Positions 47,742 to 56,930 of a stretch of 64,000 nucleotides of DNA are shown here, piece after piece. Origin of the DNA: Devosia sp. YR412 (lineage in GTDB: Bacteria > Pseudomonadota > Alphaproteobacteria > Rhizobiales > Devosiaceae); the NCBI RefSeq assembly GCF_900110945.1, contig NZ_FOFL01000003.1, forward strand, positions 427,501 to 491,500, written 5' to 3'. The notes under the pieces were generated by a model, which saw nothing but the letters and a program-made list of their open reading frames with translations, made no database searches and was not told the origin of the DNA. Made by a program: the position numbers and the translations under genes. Positions within the stretch are counted from its first letter, which is position 1. Every line of letters starts with the position of its first letter.

Positions 47742-49136
47742 TCAACACGCCACCACATTCACCGCCAACCCTGCCAGGCTCGTCTCCTTATACCTCTCGC
47801 TCATATCCAATCCCGTCTGCCGCATCGTTTCGATACAGGCATCCAGCGGCACCGCATGGCTTCCGTCGCCTTTGAGCGCCAATGATGCCGCCGTGACGGC
47901 CTTCACCGCCCCAAACGCATTGCGTTCGATGCAAGGGATCTGGACCAGGCCCGCGACTGGGTCGCAGGTCATACCGAGGTGGTGTTCCAGGGCGATTTCG
48001 GCAGCGTTTTCGACCTGCTCGGGGGTGCCGCCCATGATGGCGCAAAGGCCGGCGGCGGCCATGGCCGAAGCGGAGCCGACTTCGCCCTGGCAGCCGACTT
48101 CGGCGCCCGAGATCGAGGCATTGTGCTTGATGATGCCGCCGATCGCTGCGGCGGTGAGCAGATAGTCGCGGATTGCCTGGGGGCCGGCGGCAGCGTTGAA
48201 CTTGAGATAGAAGCGTATCACGGCGGGGATCACTCCGGCGGCGCCATTGGTCGGCGCGGTGACGACGCGGCCGCCGCCGGCGTTCTCCTCGTTGACCGCC
48301 ATGGCGTAAAGGCTCAGCCAGTCATTGGCCATCAGCGGGGTCAATTCGTTGCGCTGCCATTGCGCGTCGAGCTGATGGAAGATGTTGCGGGCGCGGCGCC
48401 TGACGTTGAGCCCGCCCGGCATCACCCCGTCCTGGGCCACGCCGCGCTCGATGCAGGCGTCCATCACGCCCCAGATTTCGTCGATACCGCGATCCAGCGC
48501 CACGCGGCTGCGCGTTGCCTCCTCATTGGCCCGCTTCATGCCGGCGATGGAGAGGCCCGAGCGGGCGGCCATGGCCAGCATGTCTTTGGCATGGGCAAAG
48601 GGATAGGGCACGTCGGCCTGAGCGGGTGAAGCATGCTTGAGCGCTTTGAGCTCTTCGGCGCTGACCACAAAGCCGCCGCCGATGGAATAATAGGCGCGAC
48701 GCAGCAGCAGCTGGCCATCGGTGTCGTAAGCGGCAAATTGCAGCCCATTGGGATGGCCGGGCAGGGCGTTGCGCTTGTCGAACACCAGGTCGACCGCCGG
48801 CCGGAAGCGATAGGCGCCATGGCCGGGCGGCTGCACCAGCCCATTGGCTTCCACCGCAACAATGATGAGATCCATGGCATCCGGATCGACCGTCTTGGGA
48901 TCCTGCCCGCAGAGCCCCAGGATCACCGCCCTGCCGCTGCCATGGCCGAGGCCGGTGTAGGCCAAAGAACCGTGGAGGGTTGCCGTCAGCGCCGCCGGCC
49001 TGGCATTCTTGGCACGCGGCCAGTCGCCGGTTTGCAGCTCGTCGAGGAAGCGTTTCGCGGCACTCATCGGGCCCATGGTGTGGGAGCTCGAGGGACCGAT
49101 GCCGATCTTGAACACGTCGAAAATCGAAAGGAACAT
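47742..49136 (-). CDS. sdaA: L-serine ammonia-lyase, iron-sulfur type
   Basis: A 464-residue single-chain serine deaminase converting L-serine to pyruvate and ammonia. The ATG at 49136 gives the family start [24 protein letters not shown]. The [4Fe-4S] Cys ligands are expected in [13 protein letters not shown] and [19 protein letters not shown]. Fusion of the beta (N-terminal) and alpha domains is as in E. coli SdaA. It converges on fcl with a plain gap. Confidence 0.94.
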   Translation of the reverse strand: MFLSIFDVFKIGIGPSSSHTMGPMSAAKRFLDELQTGDWPRAKNARPAALTATLHGSLAYTGLGHGSGRAVILGLCGQDPKTVDPDAMDLIIVAVEANGLVQPPGHGAYRFRPAVDLVFDKRNALPGHPNGLQFAAYDTDGQLLLRRAYYSIGGGFVVSAEELKALKHASPAQADVPYPFAHAKDMLAMAARSGLSIAGMKRANEEATRSRVALDRGIDEIWGVMDACIERGVAQDGVMPGGLNVRRRARNIFHQLDAQWQRNELTPLMANDWLSLYAMAVNEENAGGGRVVTAPTNGAAGVIPAVIRFYLKFNAAAGPQAIRDYLLTAAAIGGIIKHNASISGAEVGCQGEVGSASAMAAAGLCAIMGGTPEQVENAAEIALEHHLGMTCDPVAGLVQIPCIERNAFGAVKAVTAASLALKGDGSHAVPLDACIETMRQTGLDMSERYKETSLAGLAVNVVAC

Positions 49137-49284
49137 GCGGCATTGATGCATGAATGCTGCGTAACGGCAACCGACACGGCTGGCGCATTGTTCCGCAAAC
49201 GGCAACAGTGCGTGGCGGTGCCGGATGGTTGCCCGCCGTTTCGGCGGGGTCGATATATCGGTCAACAGACTGCGGGAGACCAGA

Positions 49285-49887
49285 ATGGCCGACTATCACT
49301 ATCGCGAAGCCGAGGGCGCCGATGTAACGGCGCCACTGTTTTTCGTGTTCCACGGCACGGGTGGCGACGAGAACCAGTTCTTCGAGCTGGCCGGCCAGCT
49401 GTTGCCCGGTGCCCGGATCATTGCGCCGCGCGGCGATGTCAGCGAAGGCGGAGCGCTGCGCTATTTTCGCCGCACGGCCGAGGGCGTCTATGACATGGAC
49501 GACCTGCGCCTGCGCACCGCGCAGATGGTGGATTTCGTCACCGCCCTCAAGGCGGAAAGCCAGCCGTCCAAGGTGATTGGCCTCGGCTATTCCAACGGCG
49601 CCAATATCCTGGCCGCCGTACAGTTTGCGGCGCCTGACCTGTTCGACGCCACGGTGCTGATGCACCCGCTGATCCCCTTCACGCCACCGCTGGTCGATCT
49701 CTCGGGCACGGCAGTGCTGATCACCGCCGGCCAGCGCGATCCGATCGCGCCCGCCGCCGCAACGCAGGCGCTGGCCGATTATTTCGCCGGCAATGGCGCC
49801 GCATCGAAGCTGGTTTGGCATGCTGGCGGACATGAGCTGCGTCCGGAAGAGCTGGGTGAAACGCAGGCTTTCCTCGCCGCGCTGTAA
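49285..49887 (+). CDS. Carboxylesterase/phospholipase-like alpha/beta hydrolase
   Basis: A 200-residue cytoplasmic hydrolase. The ATG at 49285 has GGGAG six to seven bases upstream. FVFHGTGGDENQFF is the oxyanion loop, GLGYSNGANI holds the nucleophilic Ser, AGQRDPIAP the acid and WHAGGHELRPEE the base. It resembles the carboxylesterase 2/YpfH group. The substrate is unknown. Confidence 0.84.
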   Translation: MADYHYREAEGADVTAPLFFVFHGTGGDENQFFELAGQLLPGARIIAPRGDVSEGGALRYFRRTAEGVYDMDDLRLRTAQMVDFVTALKAESQPSKVIGLGYSNGANILAAVQFAAPDLFDATVLMHPLIPFTPPLVDLSGTAVLITAGQRDPIAPAAATQALADYFAGNGAASKLVWHAGGHELRPEELGETQAFLAAL

Positions 49888-49976
49888 AAGCTGTCGTGAT
49901 CGCAGGGTAAGCCGGGAGCGGTTGACGCCGTGGCACCCGCCTGCCAGCCTTGGGTCAATACCACAAGGGTTGATCC

Positions 49977-51017
49977 ATGCTGCTCCGACTTGCCGGTCCC
50001 GTCGTGCTCCTGGCGCTTGGCGCGCTGCCAACCAGCGCTGCCAGCTTTGACTGCGCCAAGGCGGTAACGCCTTTCGAGCAGGCAATCTGCGCGGTTCCGG
50101 ATCTGTCGCTGGCCGACGAGCGCCTGGCCAAGAGCTTTGCCACCTCTACCGGCGGACTGAGCAAGCAAGGCGCGGCCTTGATGCGTGCCGGCCAGCGCGA
50201 CTGGCTCGATTTTGCCCAGCGGGCCTGCACGGACGACGCCGAACTGCTGGCATCGGGCAGCTATGATGAGGCCGGCGGTGAGTGCCTCGTCAGCCTGTTC
50301 AACACCCGCAGCACGGCGCTCGAGCAAAGCCGCATGCTGGGTGGCCATCGGTTCATCACCCAAGGCGCCTATAGCGCCCAGCCTGATCCCAATGAGGTCG
50401 ACAATCCCGAATCCTACTGGAAGCTGGCCACCCATGAGCTGAACTATCCGCTGCTCGACAGCGACGATCCGCTGGCCGAGAGTTTCAATGGCTATATCGC
50501 CAGGCGGGTAGAGGCCTTCACCGGTGGTGCTGCTGATGCCGAGGCGGGCGGTGACGATGACAGCAGTGCCGATACCAGCGTTGATGTGACGCTCAAGGAA
50601 GTGGCTGGCGCCAATCGCATCACCCTGACAGCCACGACCTATTGGTATGGCCACGGCGCCGCGCATGGCAATTATACCATCAACTACCTGCATTACTATG
50701 TGCCGGAAGAGCGCGAAGTGATCGCCGACGACATCTTTTCCGGAGACGGTTGGGCCGATACGCTGGTCGATGCCGCCTGGGACCAGTTGCAGGCGCAGCA
50801 CAAGGAGTGGCTGATTGTCGAAGCGCCCGGCGATATCACCGAGATGGTAGTCGATCCGACCCGTTGGGACCTCAATGACGATTATGGTCTCGTCATCCAG
50901 TTCCAGCCCTATGATGTTGCAGCTTATGCCTATGGGGCGCCGACCATTACTATCCCGTGGGACAGGCTCGACGCCATCAAGGCAGAGACCCAGGAGAGCG
51001 TGCGCTTCGGCTTCTGA
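49977..51017 (+). CDS. Secreted protein with LprI-like N-terminal and DUF3298-like C-terminal domain
   Basis: A 346-residue exported protein. Residues 1-22 are a signal peptide. The Cys-bearing LprI/DUF1311 part covers about 24-105 (FDCAKAVTPFEQAICAVPDLSLADERLA). The C-terminal half, with YWYGHGAAHGNYTINYLHYYV and ADDIFSGDGW, fits DUF3298. LprI proteins inhibit lysozyme; whether this one does is unknown. The stop overlaps the next start (TGATG). Confidence 0.76.
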   Translation: MLLRLAGPVVLLALGALPTSAASFDCAKAVTPFEQAICAVPDLSLADERLAKSFATSTGGLSKQGAALMRAGQRDWLDFAQRACTDDAELLASGSYDEAGGECLVSLFNTRSTALEQSRMLGGHRFITQGAYSAQPDPNEVDNPESYWKLATHELNYPLLDSDDPLAESFNGYIARRVEAFTGGAADAEAGGDDDSSADTSVDVTLKEVAGANRITLTATTYWYGHGAAHGNYTINYLHYYVPEEREVIADDIFSGDGWADTLVDAAWDQLQAQHKEWLIVEAPGDITEMVVDPTRWDLNDDYGLVIQFQPYDVAAYAYGAPTITIPWDRLDAIKAETQESVRFGF

Positions 51018-51223
51018 TGCAGTTCAAGGTCACCTCATCGCGCTATCGACCCGACAAGCGACGGCTGGAGTTCACCGCCTCAGGCAACCGCAATGGTTGC
51101 GTCTTTACCGTGGTGACTGAGGTGACCTGCCTCAAGGAGCCCAAGACGCCGGAAAATGTGCACCTGGTGGCGCTGGCAAGGCTAACCGAGCTTTTCCGCC
51201 AGCGCAGTGCGTCGGGTCGCTAG
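51017..51223 (+). CDS. Conserved-looking small hypothetical protein
   Basis: A 68-residue basic protein (MQFKVTSSRYRPDKRRLEF...) coupled to the upstream secreted-protein gene through a one-base TGATG overlap. It has no signal peptide or membrane helix. The upstream-extended frame lies inside the previous gene and is rejected. I do not recognise it; strand-rich regions such as GCVFTVVTEVTC suggest a small beta fold. Confidence 0.6.
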   Translation: MQFKVTSSRYRPDKRRLEFTASGNRNGCVFTVVTEVTCLKEPKTPENVHLVALARLTELFRQRSASGR

Positions 51224-51516
51224 GCCCGCAGGTCGGCCCATTCGGGATGGCGGCGGAACTGCGCCACCACATAGGAGCAAACGGGGGTGATCTTGAAGCC
51301 CTGTTCGCGCGCGTCGGCTACAGCCTTGTTGACCAGCTTGGCGGCAATGCCGCGGCCTTCATATTCGGGCGGCACGCCGGTGTGGTCTATGGTGATCGTG
51401 CCATCGCCGGCCTTGCGGAAGGTCATTTCGGCCTCGAAGCCCGGTGCCAGGTGGATGACATAGCGGCCGCGGGTCGGGCCGTCTTCGCGCTGGGCGATCA
51501 GTTCGGCTTCACTCAT
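51220..51516 (-). CDS. GNAT-fold N-acetyltransferase (YjdJ-like)
   Basis: A 98-residue minimal GNAT domain. The acetyl-CoA loop is PPEYEGRGIAAKLVNKAVADAREQG, followed by KITPVCSYVVAQFRRHPEW, typical of the YjdJ/GCN5-related short proteins. The role is unclear. It overlaps the end of the convergent small gene by four bases. Confidence 0.85.
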   Translation of the reverse strand: MSEAELIAQREDGPTRGRYVIHLAPGFEAEMTFRKAGDGTITIDHTGVPPEYEGRGIAAKLVNKAVADAREQGFKITPVCSYVVAQFRRHPEWADLRA

Positions 51517-51526
51517 GACGAAATCC

Positions 51527-52228
51527 TCAATGCGTTGAGTCTTCGGTGGCCCAGCGGGCCTGGATCGAGCGACCGAAACCGCCCAGCCAGGGTGCGAAGA
51601 ACAGCAGGATGCGGCGGTAGTAGTGCAGAGCCAGAAACAGCGCCGTGAGGATCAAGGTTCCCACGACGATGACCAGTTCGAGCGACAGGCCCATGGATTT
51701 CAGCCAGCCGGTCAGCAGCATGCCGGGCAGGATATGCGCCGCCGCCCAGACGAAGGCCGAGGTCACGTTGATGATGGTGAAGTGGCTGTAGCGCATGCCC
51801 ATGATGCCGGCGACGCCGGGGATCACGGCCTTCACGCCTGGAATGAAACGGCCGATGAACACGGCCTTGCCGCCATGCTTGGCGAAAAATGTTTCGCCGC
51901 GGGCGATCAGGTCGCGATGATTGCGGAACGGCCAGATTTCCTTGATCGAATCCTTGAGGAAGTGGCCGATCGTATAGGAGATGGCGTCGCCGATAATGGC
52001 GCCGATCACCGCGGCAAAATACACTTCCCAGAAGGGCAGGCGGCCTTCGGCGATGATGCCGCCGGCCATCAGCAGCACCGGGGTCGATGGCACGAAGAGC
52101 CCGAGGATGAACACCGCCTCGCCGATCGCCACGGCAAAGATGAACCAGAAGGTCAGCCAGAAATTGCCGGAAATCGCATCGAGAAAGGCCTCGAGATAGG
52201 CTGAGACGGTATGGAAGATGTCGAACAT
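51527..52228 (-). CDS. DedA-family membrane protein
   Basis: A 233-residue inner-membrane protein with about five hydrophobic stretches. The ATG at 52228 gives the usual short N terminus; upstream codons are not conserved. Hallmarks are ENxxPxxP-like GLFVPSTPVLLMAGG, the GAIIGDAISYTIG motif and FFAKHGGKAVFIGRFIPGVKAVIPGVAGIMGM. DedA proteins act in membrane lipid (undecaprenyl phosphate) recycling and homeostasis. Confidence 0.92.
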   Translation of the reverse strand: MFDIFHTVSAYLEAFLDAISGNFWLTFWFIFAVAIGEAVFILGLFVPSTPVLLMAGGIIAEGRLPFWEVYFAAVIGAIIGDAISYTIGHFLKDSIKEIWPFRNHRDLIARGETFFAKHGGKAVFIGRFIPGVKAVIPGVAGIMGMRYSHFTIINVTSAFVWAAAHILPGMLLTGWLKSMGLSLELVIVVGTLILTALFLALHYYRRILLFFAPWLGGFGRSIQARWATEDSTH

Positions 52229-52334
52229 ACGGGATGTTTCTTTCAGCGCCGATACGCGATTATGGCGCATGCAGACATTGACTTTATGACTGTCCCGCGG
52301 TTGACGCTCAAGCACTATCGCGAAGGAGTGTTTA

Positions 52335-52730
52335 ATGAGCCAATTGCTGCATCACATGATCGCTTCGGGGCCGCGCCCGGTGGCGCCGTTTTCCCATGCA
52401 GTCGAGGCCGATGGCTGGGTTTTCGTGACCGGCCAGATGCCGACCGATCCGGCCGCTCCCGACGCGCCGCTGCCCGAGGGCGTCGAGGCGCAGACCCGTC
52501 GCGTGGTGGAAAACCTGAAGGTTGTCCTCGGGGGCATCGGGCTCGGGCTCGAACATGTCACCATGGCGCGCATCTATCTCACTCAGTTCGAGCGGGACTA
52601 TGCTGCGCTCAACGCCCTGTGGCCCACATTCTTTGAAGCAGGCAAGCTTCCGGCGCGGACCACAGTAGGCGTGACTGCCCTGGCAGTGGGCGCACTGGTG
52701 GAAATCGATCTGGTGGCGCGGCGGCCGTAA
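52335..52730 (+). CDS. RidA-family enamine/imine deaminase
   Basis: A 131-residue trimeric YjgF/YER057c/UK114 protein. GPRPVAPFSHAVEADGWVFVTGQMP, VVENLKVVLGGIGLGLEHV and PARTTVGVTALAVGALVEIDLVA are characteristic, with the active-site Arg in PART. It would deaminate reactive imines made by PLP enzymes. GAAGGAG is just upstream of the ATG. Confidence 0.92.
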   Translation: MSQLLHHMIASGPRPVAPFSHAVEADGWVFVTGQMPTDPAAPDAPLPEGVEAQTRRVVENLKVVLGGIGLGLEHVTMARIYLTQFERDYAALNALWPTFFEAGKLPARTTVGVTALAVGALVEIDLVARRP

Positions 52731-52740
52731 ACCATCGGCT

Positions 52741-52824
52741 GTCACCCTCGGGCTTGACCCGAGGGCGTTTCATTTTCTGAACCTGACACAAGTATATTCC
52801 CCTCGGGTGAGGCCCGAGGGTGAC
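52741..52824. repeat. Pair of inverted REP-type hairpins (BIME-like)
   Basis: Left unit 52741-52765 and right unit 52800-52824 each contain CCCTCGGG-N5-CCCGAGGG (8-bp stems) with GTCA/TGAC on the outside. They are inverted copies of each other, with few differences, separated by 34 bases. They lie between convergent ridA and FAH genes, so a bidirectional terminator is likely. No REP-associated transposase is visible. Confidence 0.8.
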
Positions 52825-52844
52825 GTTTTGTTGCTGGTTGCGCC

Positions 52845-53696
52845 TTACGCGCTATACGCCTTCACAGTCTGCTGCTGTTCGCCCAGTCCCTCGATGCCGA
52901 GGCGCATCACATTGCCGGGCTTGAGCCACACCGGTTCCGGCTTGATGCCCATGCCGACGCCTGGCGGGGTGCCGGTGGAGATGATGTCGCCGGGCTGCAG
53001 GCTCATGAACTGGCTGACATAGCTGACCACATGGGCCACGCCGAAGATCATCGTCTTGGTCGAGCCGTTCTGATAGCGATGGCCATCGACCTCTAGCCAG
53101 AGGCCGAGCTGCTGCGGATCGGCGACCTCGTCGCGCGTCACCAGCCAGGGGCCGATCGGCCCGAAGGTGTCGCTGCCCTTGCCCTTGTCCCAGGTGCCAC
53201 CGCGCTCGGTCTGGAAATGGCGCTCCGAGACGTCATTGATCACGCAATAGCCGGCGACATGATCCATGGCGTCGGCCTCGTCGACGTAGCGCGCCTCCTT
53301 GCCGATCACCACGCCGAGCTCGACTTCCCAATCCGGCTTGATGGCATTCTTGGGAATGATCACATCGTCATTGGGGCCGATGATGGCGCTGGTGGCCTTC
53401 ATGAAGATGATCGGCTCGGCCGGGATAGCGGCGCCAGTTTCGGCGGCGTGGTCGGCATAGTTGAGGCCTATGCAGATGAATTTGCCGACCTGGCCGACGC
53501 AGGGGCCGATGCGGTCATTGGCATCGAGCTTGGGCAGCACGCCGATATCCACGGCACGGATCTTTGCCAGGCCTTCCGGCGTCAGCGTCTCGCCGCCGAT
53601 GTCGCCGACAATGCCGCTCAGGTCACGGATCGAGCCGTCTTCGGCCAGGATGGCGGGCTTTTCCGCGCCCTTGGCGCCCACGCGCAACAGTTTCAT
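52845..53696 (-). CDS. FAH-family hydrolase, probable 2,4-diketo-3-deoxy-sugar-acid hydrolase
   Basis: A 283-residue fumarylacetoacetate hydrolase-family enzyme. Motifs are ICIGLNYADHAAETGAAIP, PIIFMKATSAIIGPND, PDWEVELGVVIGK (metal-ligand acids) and STGTPPGVGMG. Members of this clade split 2,4-diketo-3-deoxy-L-fuconate (or -rhamnonate) to pyruvate and L-lactate. The fucU gene 38 bases upstream and the lactate dehydrogenase in the same putative regulon favour that role. Annotation as ureidoglycolate lyase would be a common mislabel. Confidence 0.85.
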   Translation of the reverse strand: MKLLRVGAKGAEKPAILAEDGSIRDLSGIVGDIGGETLTPEGLAKIRAVDIGVLPKLDANDRIGPCVGQVGKFICIGLNYADHAAETGAAIPAEPIIFMKATSAIIGPNDDVIIPKNAIKPDWEVELGVVIGKEARYVDEADAMDHVAGYCVINDVSERHFQTERGGTWDKGKGSDTFGPIGPWLVTRDEVADPQQLGLWLEVDGHRYQNGSTKTMIFGVAHVVSYVSQFMSLQPGDIISTGTPPGVGMGIKPEPVWLKPGNVMRLGIEGLGEQQQTVKAYSA

Positions 53697-53734
53697 TGAT
53701 CGATTCTCCCTAAATTCAATATCGCGGCGACAGC

Positions 53735-54166
53735 TCAGTTGGGGCGGATGACGCCCTTTTTCAGCAGCACATTGCCATAGAGCCGGCGCTCGCCGGTCTG
53801 GACAATCGCATAGCCCTTGGAGACGCGCTCGTAGAAGGCAAAGCGCTCCATCGAGCTCAGGCCCATCTTGGATTCGTGGCGCTGGATGATCGTATCCATC
53901 TCGTCCATCACCGGCTCGCGCTGGCCGGCATTGCCGACCACCTGCATGCAGATCGCCGCTTCCTCGACAAAATCGTCGAGCGGCATCAGCGTCAGCACGG
54001 CGTCGAGCACGTCGGTCACGCTGATGCCATCGAGCCGCACCAGCGCCGGTCCGGCCGCGTCGGCTGGGTAATTGGCATCGACCAGCGCGATCTCGTCGCC
54101 ATGGCCCATGGCGCGCAAAATGCCGAGCAGGTCGGGGCCGAGAATCGGCGGAATATTCTTGAGCAT
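53735..54166 (-). CDS. fucU: RbsD/FucU-family sugar mutarotase (L-fucose mutarotase)
   Basis: A 143-residue protein with LGPDLLGILRAMGHGDEIALVDANYPA near the N terminus, where the His is catalytic, and YAIVQTGERRLYGNVLLKKGV at the C terminus. It interconverts alpha and beta anomers, most likely of L-fucose. GAGGA precedes the ATG. It is cotranscribed with gntR upstream and the FAH gene downstream. Confidence 0.9.
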   Translation of the reverse strand: MLKNIPPILGPDLLGILRAMGHGDEIALVDANYPADAAGPALVRLDGISVTDVLDAVLTLMPLDDFVEEAAICMQVVGNAGQREPVMDEMDTIIQRHESKMGLSSMERFAFYERVSKGYAIVQTGERRLYGNVLLKKGVIRPN

Positions 54167-54186
54167 TGGGTCCTCCTCAGACCAAT

Positions 54187-54936
54187 CTAACCGAAGGGAA
54201 AACTGTCGCTGTCGCTGCCCAGCGTCTCGCCATCGGCAAAGACCTCCGGGTGTTCGCGGGCGAAGGCGAAGAGCTCGACCATCACCGCATCGATATGAGC
54301 GCGCATGGCTTTCGACGCCTGCGCTGCATCTGCCGCGAGAATGCCGTCAAAGATCGCCTGGTGCTCGGCAATGGTCAAAGCCAGCCGGCGCGGGGTGATG
54401 ATCAGCCGTCGCGCCCGGTCGAGATTGGCGCGGGCCGAATCGATAATGGTCTTGATCCGGGAAAAGCCGAGCGAGCGATAGATGATGTCATGAAACGCGA
54501 TGTCGATATGATGGAAGGCCTCGGCATCGTCGCCTTCGGCCGCAGCGCGCTGCGCGGCCATATTGGCATGCAGCGCCTCGATCAGGCTCTGATCGTGGCT
54601 GCCGATCAGGACGCGCAGTGCTTCCGATTCGAGCCCCTTGCGGATCAGCATATATTCGCGGACGTCGGCAATGCGCACCAGCGAGACCGTGGAACCGCGC
54701 TGCGGCGCGATATCCACCAGGCCCTCGATCTGCAGCCGGGCCAGCGCTTCGCTGACCGGAAAGCGCGAGACGCCCAGTTCGGCGCAGATTTCCGTCTTGT
54801 CGATCATGCTGCCGGGCGGCAGTGCCAGCGTCACGATGGCCGTACGGATCGAATCGGTGACGTCAGCCGTCACGCTGCCGCGGGTCAGCGTCGCGGGTCT
54901 GGTCAAAAATCCGTAGGAACTTGTATGGTTGTTCAT
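54187..54936 (-). CDS. GntR-family (FadR/FCD) transcriptional regulator
   Basis: A 249-residue DNA-binding regulator. The N-terminal winged helix at about 25-90 has ICAELGVSRFPVSEALARLQIEGLVD. An all-helical FCD domain at about 95-235 carries metal/ligand His residues (IDIAFHDIIYRS, LTIAEHQAIFDGI, MRAHIDAVM). A palindrome lies two bases upstream of its start codon, so self-repression is likely, with a sugar acid or related metabolite as inducer. It leads the gntR-fucU-FAH operon. Confidence 0.9.
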   Translation of the reverse strand: MNNHTSSYGFLTRPATLTRGSVTADVTDSIRTAIVTLALPPGSMIDKTEICAELGVSRFPVSEALARLQIEGLVDIAPQRGSTVSLVRIADVREYMLIRKGLESEALRVLIGSHDQSLIEALHANMAAQRAAAEGDDAEAFHHIDIAFHDIIYRSLGFSRIKTIIDSARANLDRARRLIITPRRLALTIAEHQAIFDGILAADAAQASKAMRAHIDAVMVELFAFAREHPEVFADGETLGSDSDSFPFG

Positions 54937-54937
54937 G

Positions 54938-54949
54938 CTAACATGTTAG
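54938..54949. promoter_or_regulatory. Candidate GntR operator in the gntR/uxaA divergent region
   Basis: CTAACATGTTAG, a perfect 12-bp palindrome, ending one base upstream of the gntR ATG region (2 bases from the start codon at 54936). The same 12 bases occur at 59024-59035 before the lactate dehydrogenase gene. Confidence 0.72.
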
Positions 54950-55049
54950 TTAGAAGCAAGGTGCCTTACAAGGACCGCTACGACCGCACTCTGGCGGCAA
55001 AGCAGGTTGGCGTAAAGCGAAGTTGAGACCTCCTGCGAAAGTGCCTGCT

Positions 55050-56600
55050 ATGTCCGAGACCATGACCCGCCCCCGGCCCACCACGCTGGTGCTCAATTCA
55101 TCCGACAATATTGGTGTGGCCCTGGCCAATCTCGATGTCGGCACGGTGACGCCGCAGGGCATAACCATCATCCGCCGCGTGCCGCGCGGGCACAAGTTTG
55201 CCACCAGCGCCATCGCCCCTGGCGCCGCGGTCATCAAGTTCGGCCAGATCATCGGCTTTGCCAAGGTGGCCATTCCCGTTGGCGACTGGATCCATGAGCA
55301 CAATTGCGGCATGGGCGCTGGCGACGGCACGCTGGAGCATGACTATGCCTTTGCCGAGGGCGCCATCGCGCCGCAGATGATCCCGCCCGGCCAGCGCGCG
55401 ACCTTCGAGGGCTTTCGCCGCGCCAATGGCAAGGTCGGCACCCGCAATTATGTCGGCATCCTGACCTCGGTAAACTGCTCGGCCACCGTTGCCAAATTCA
55501 TGGCCGAGGCGATCAATCGCTCCGGCATTCTCGACGACTATCCCAATATCGACGGCGTCATTCCCTTCGTGCATGGCACCGGCTGCGCCATGGATATGCA
55601 GGGCGAGGGCTACCAGATTTTCCGCCGCACCCAATGGGGCTATACCGCTAATCCCAATCTCGGCGCGGCGCTTCTGGTCGGTCTCGGCTGCGAGGCCTTC
55701 CAGATCGACAAGATGAAGGAAAGCTACCAGCTCAGCGAAACCGACACTTTCCAGACCATGACGATCCAGGAGATCGGCGGCACCAAAAAGATGATCGACT
55801 GGGGTGTCGAGCGCATCAAGGAAATGCTGCCGATTGCCGACCGGGCGCGGCGCGAGACGGTGGAAGCCTCCGAACTGACCCTGGCGCTGCAATGCGGTGG
55901 CTCCGACGGTTATTCCGGCATTACCGCTAATCCTGCCCTGGGTGTCGCGGTCGATATTCTGGTCAAGCATGGCGGCACGGCCATTCTCAGCGAGACGCCG
56001 GAAGTCTATGGCGCCGAACACCTGCTGACCCGCCGCGCCGTGTCGCGCGAAGTCGGCGAAAAACTGATCGAGCGCATCCACTGGTGGGAGGATTATACCT
56101 CCCGCAATGGCGGCGAGATGAACAACAACCCGTCCCCCGGCAACAAGCTGGGCGGGCTGACGACGATTCTCGAAAAATCGCTCGGCGCGACGGCCAAGGG
56201 CGGCACCACGCCGCTCACCGCCGTCTATGAATATGCCGAGCAAGTCACCGAAAAAGGCTTTGTCTTCATGGATACGCCCGGCTTCGATCCGGTCTCGGCC
56301 ACGGGGCAGGTGGCCGGCGGCGCCAATGTCCTCGCCTTTACCACCGGGCGCGGCTCAGCCTATGGCTGCAAGCCGGTGCCGTCGATGAAGCTGGCCACCA
56401 ATTCGGAAATGTATGCCCGCATGACGGACGACATGGACATCAATTGCGGCGATATCGTCGAGGGCGTTTCCATCGAGGACAAGGGCCAGCAGATCTTCGA
56501 CATGCTGCTCGATATTGCCTCGGGCAAGCGAACCAAATCCGAGGAACTGGGGTATGGCGACAATGAGTTTGTCCCCTGGCAGGTCGGAGCGGTGATGTGA
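55050..56600 (+). CDS. UxaA-family sugar-acid dehydratase
   Basis: A 516-residue enzyme of the altronate/galactarate dehydratase family. The ATG at 55050 replaces a poor TTG further 5'. The SAF domain occupies about 20-110 with HEHNCGMGAGDG (metal-binding His). The large C-terminal domain has GTRNYVGILTSVNCSATV, FVHGTGCAM and ALQCGGSDGYSGITANPALG. In this context it may dehydrate L-fuconate or a related acid to the 2-keto-3-deoxy form, replacing the enolase-type FucD. Altronate itself is the main alternative. Confidence 0.88.
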   Translation: MSETMTRPRPTTLVLNSSDNIGVALANLDVGTVTPQGITIIRRVPRGHKFATSAIAPGAAVIKFGQIIGFAKVAIPVGDWIHEHNCGMGAGDGTLEHDYAFAEGAIAPQMIPPGQRATFEGFRRANGKVGTRNYVGILTSVNCSATVAKFMAEAINRSGILDDYPNIDGVIPFVHGTGCAMDMQGEGYQIFRRTQWGYTANPNLGAALLVGLGCEAFQIDKMKESYQLSETDTFQTMTIQEIGGTKKMIDWGVERIKEMLPIADRARRETVEASELTLALQCGGSDGYSGITANPALGVAVDILVKHGGTAILSETPEVYGAEHLLTRRAVSREVGEKLIERIHWWEDYTSRNGGEMNNNPSPGNKLGGLTTILEKSLGATAKGGTTPLTAVYEYAEQVTEKGFVFMDTPGFDPVSATGQVAGGANVLAFTTGRGSAYGCKPVPSMKLATNSEMYARMTDDMDINCGDIVEGVSIEDKGQQIFDMLLDIASGKRTKSEELGYGDNEFVPWQVGAVM

Positions 56601-56929
56601 GCACCCAGCAGTCCACGGTCGACTATATCCTCGAACAGAGCGCCGGCGCCGGCACGATGACGGCCAAGAAAATGTTCGGCGAATATGGCCTCTATTGTGA
56701 CGGCAAGGTTATGGCTTTCATGGCCGACGACAAGCTGTTCATCAAACCCACCGAAGCCGGCCGCGCCTATCTCGGCGAAGTGACAGAGGCCGAAGCATAT
56801 CCGGGTTCGAAACTGTATTTCCTGATCGACGGTGAGCACTGGGACGACGCCGACTGGCTGGCTGGCCTGGTCAAGGCCACGGCCGATGACCTGCCCGCGC
56901 CCAAGCCGAAAAAGTCGAAGGCAAAATAG
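56597..56929 (+). CDS. TfoX/Sxy N-terminal domain protein
   Basis: A 110-residue protein. GTMTAKKMFGEYGLYCDGKVMAFMADDKLFIK is the typical TfoX N-terminal domain signature; there is no TfoX C-terminal domain. A Lys-rich tail (KPKKSKAK) could bind nucleic acid. Family members in Alphaproteobacteria have no firm function. The GTG start overlaps the uxaA stop (GTGA). Confidence 0.85.
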   Translation: MSTQQSTVDYILEQSAGAGTMTAKKMFGEYGLYCDGKVMAFMADDKLFIKPTEAGRAYLGEVTEAEAYPGSKLYFLIDGEHWDDADWLAGLVKATADDLPAPKPKKSKAK

Positions 56930-56930
56930 C

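Noticed and set aside
48523-50085. 520-codon minus-strand ORF
   Set aside because: It runs through parts of three well-supported genes (sdaA, the esterase and the LprI-like gene) in shadow frames.
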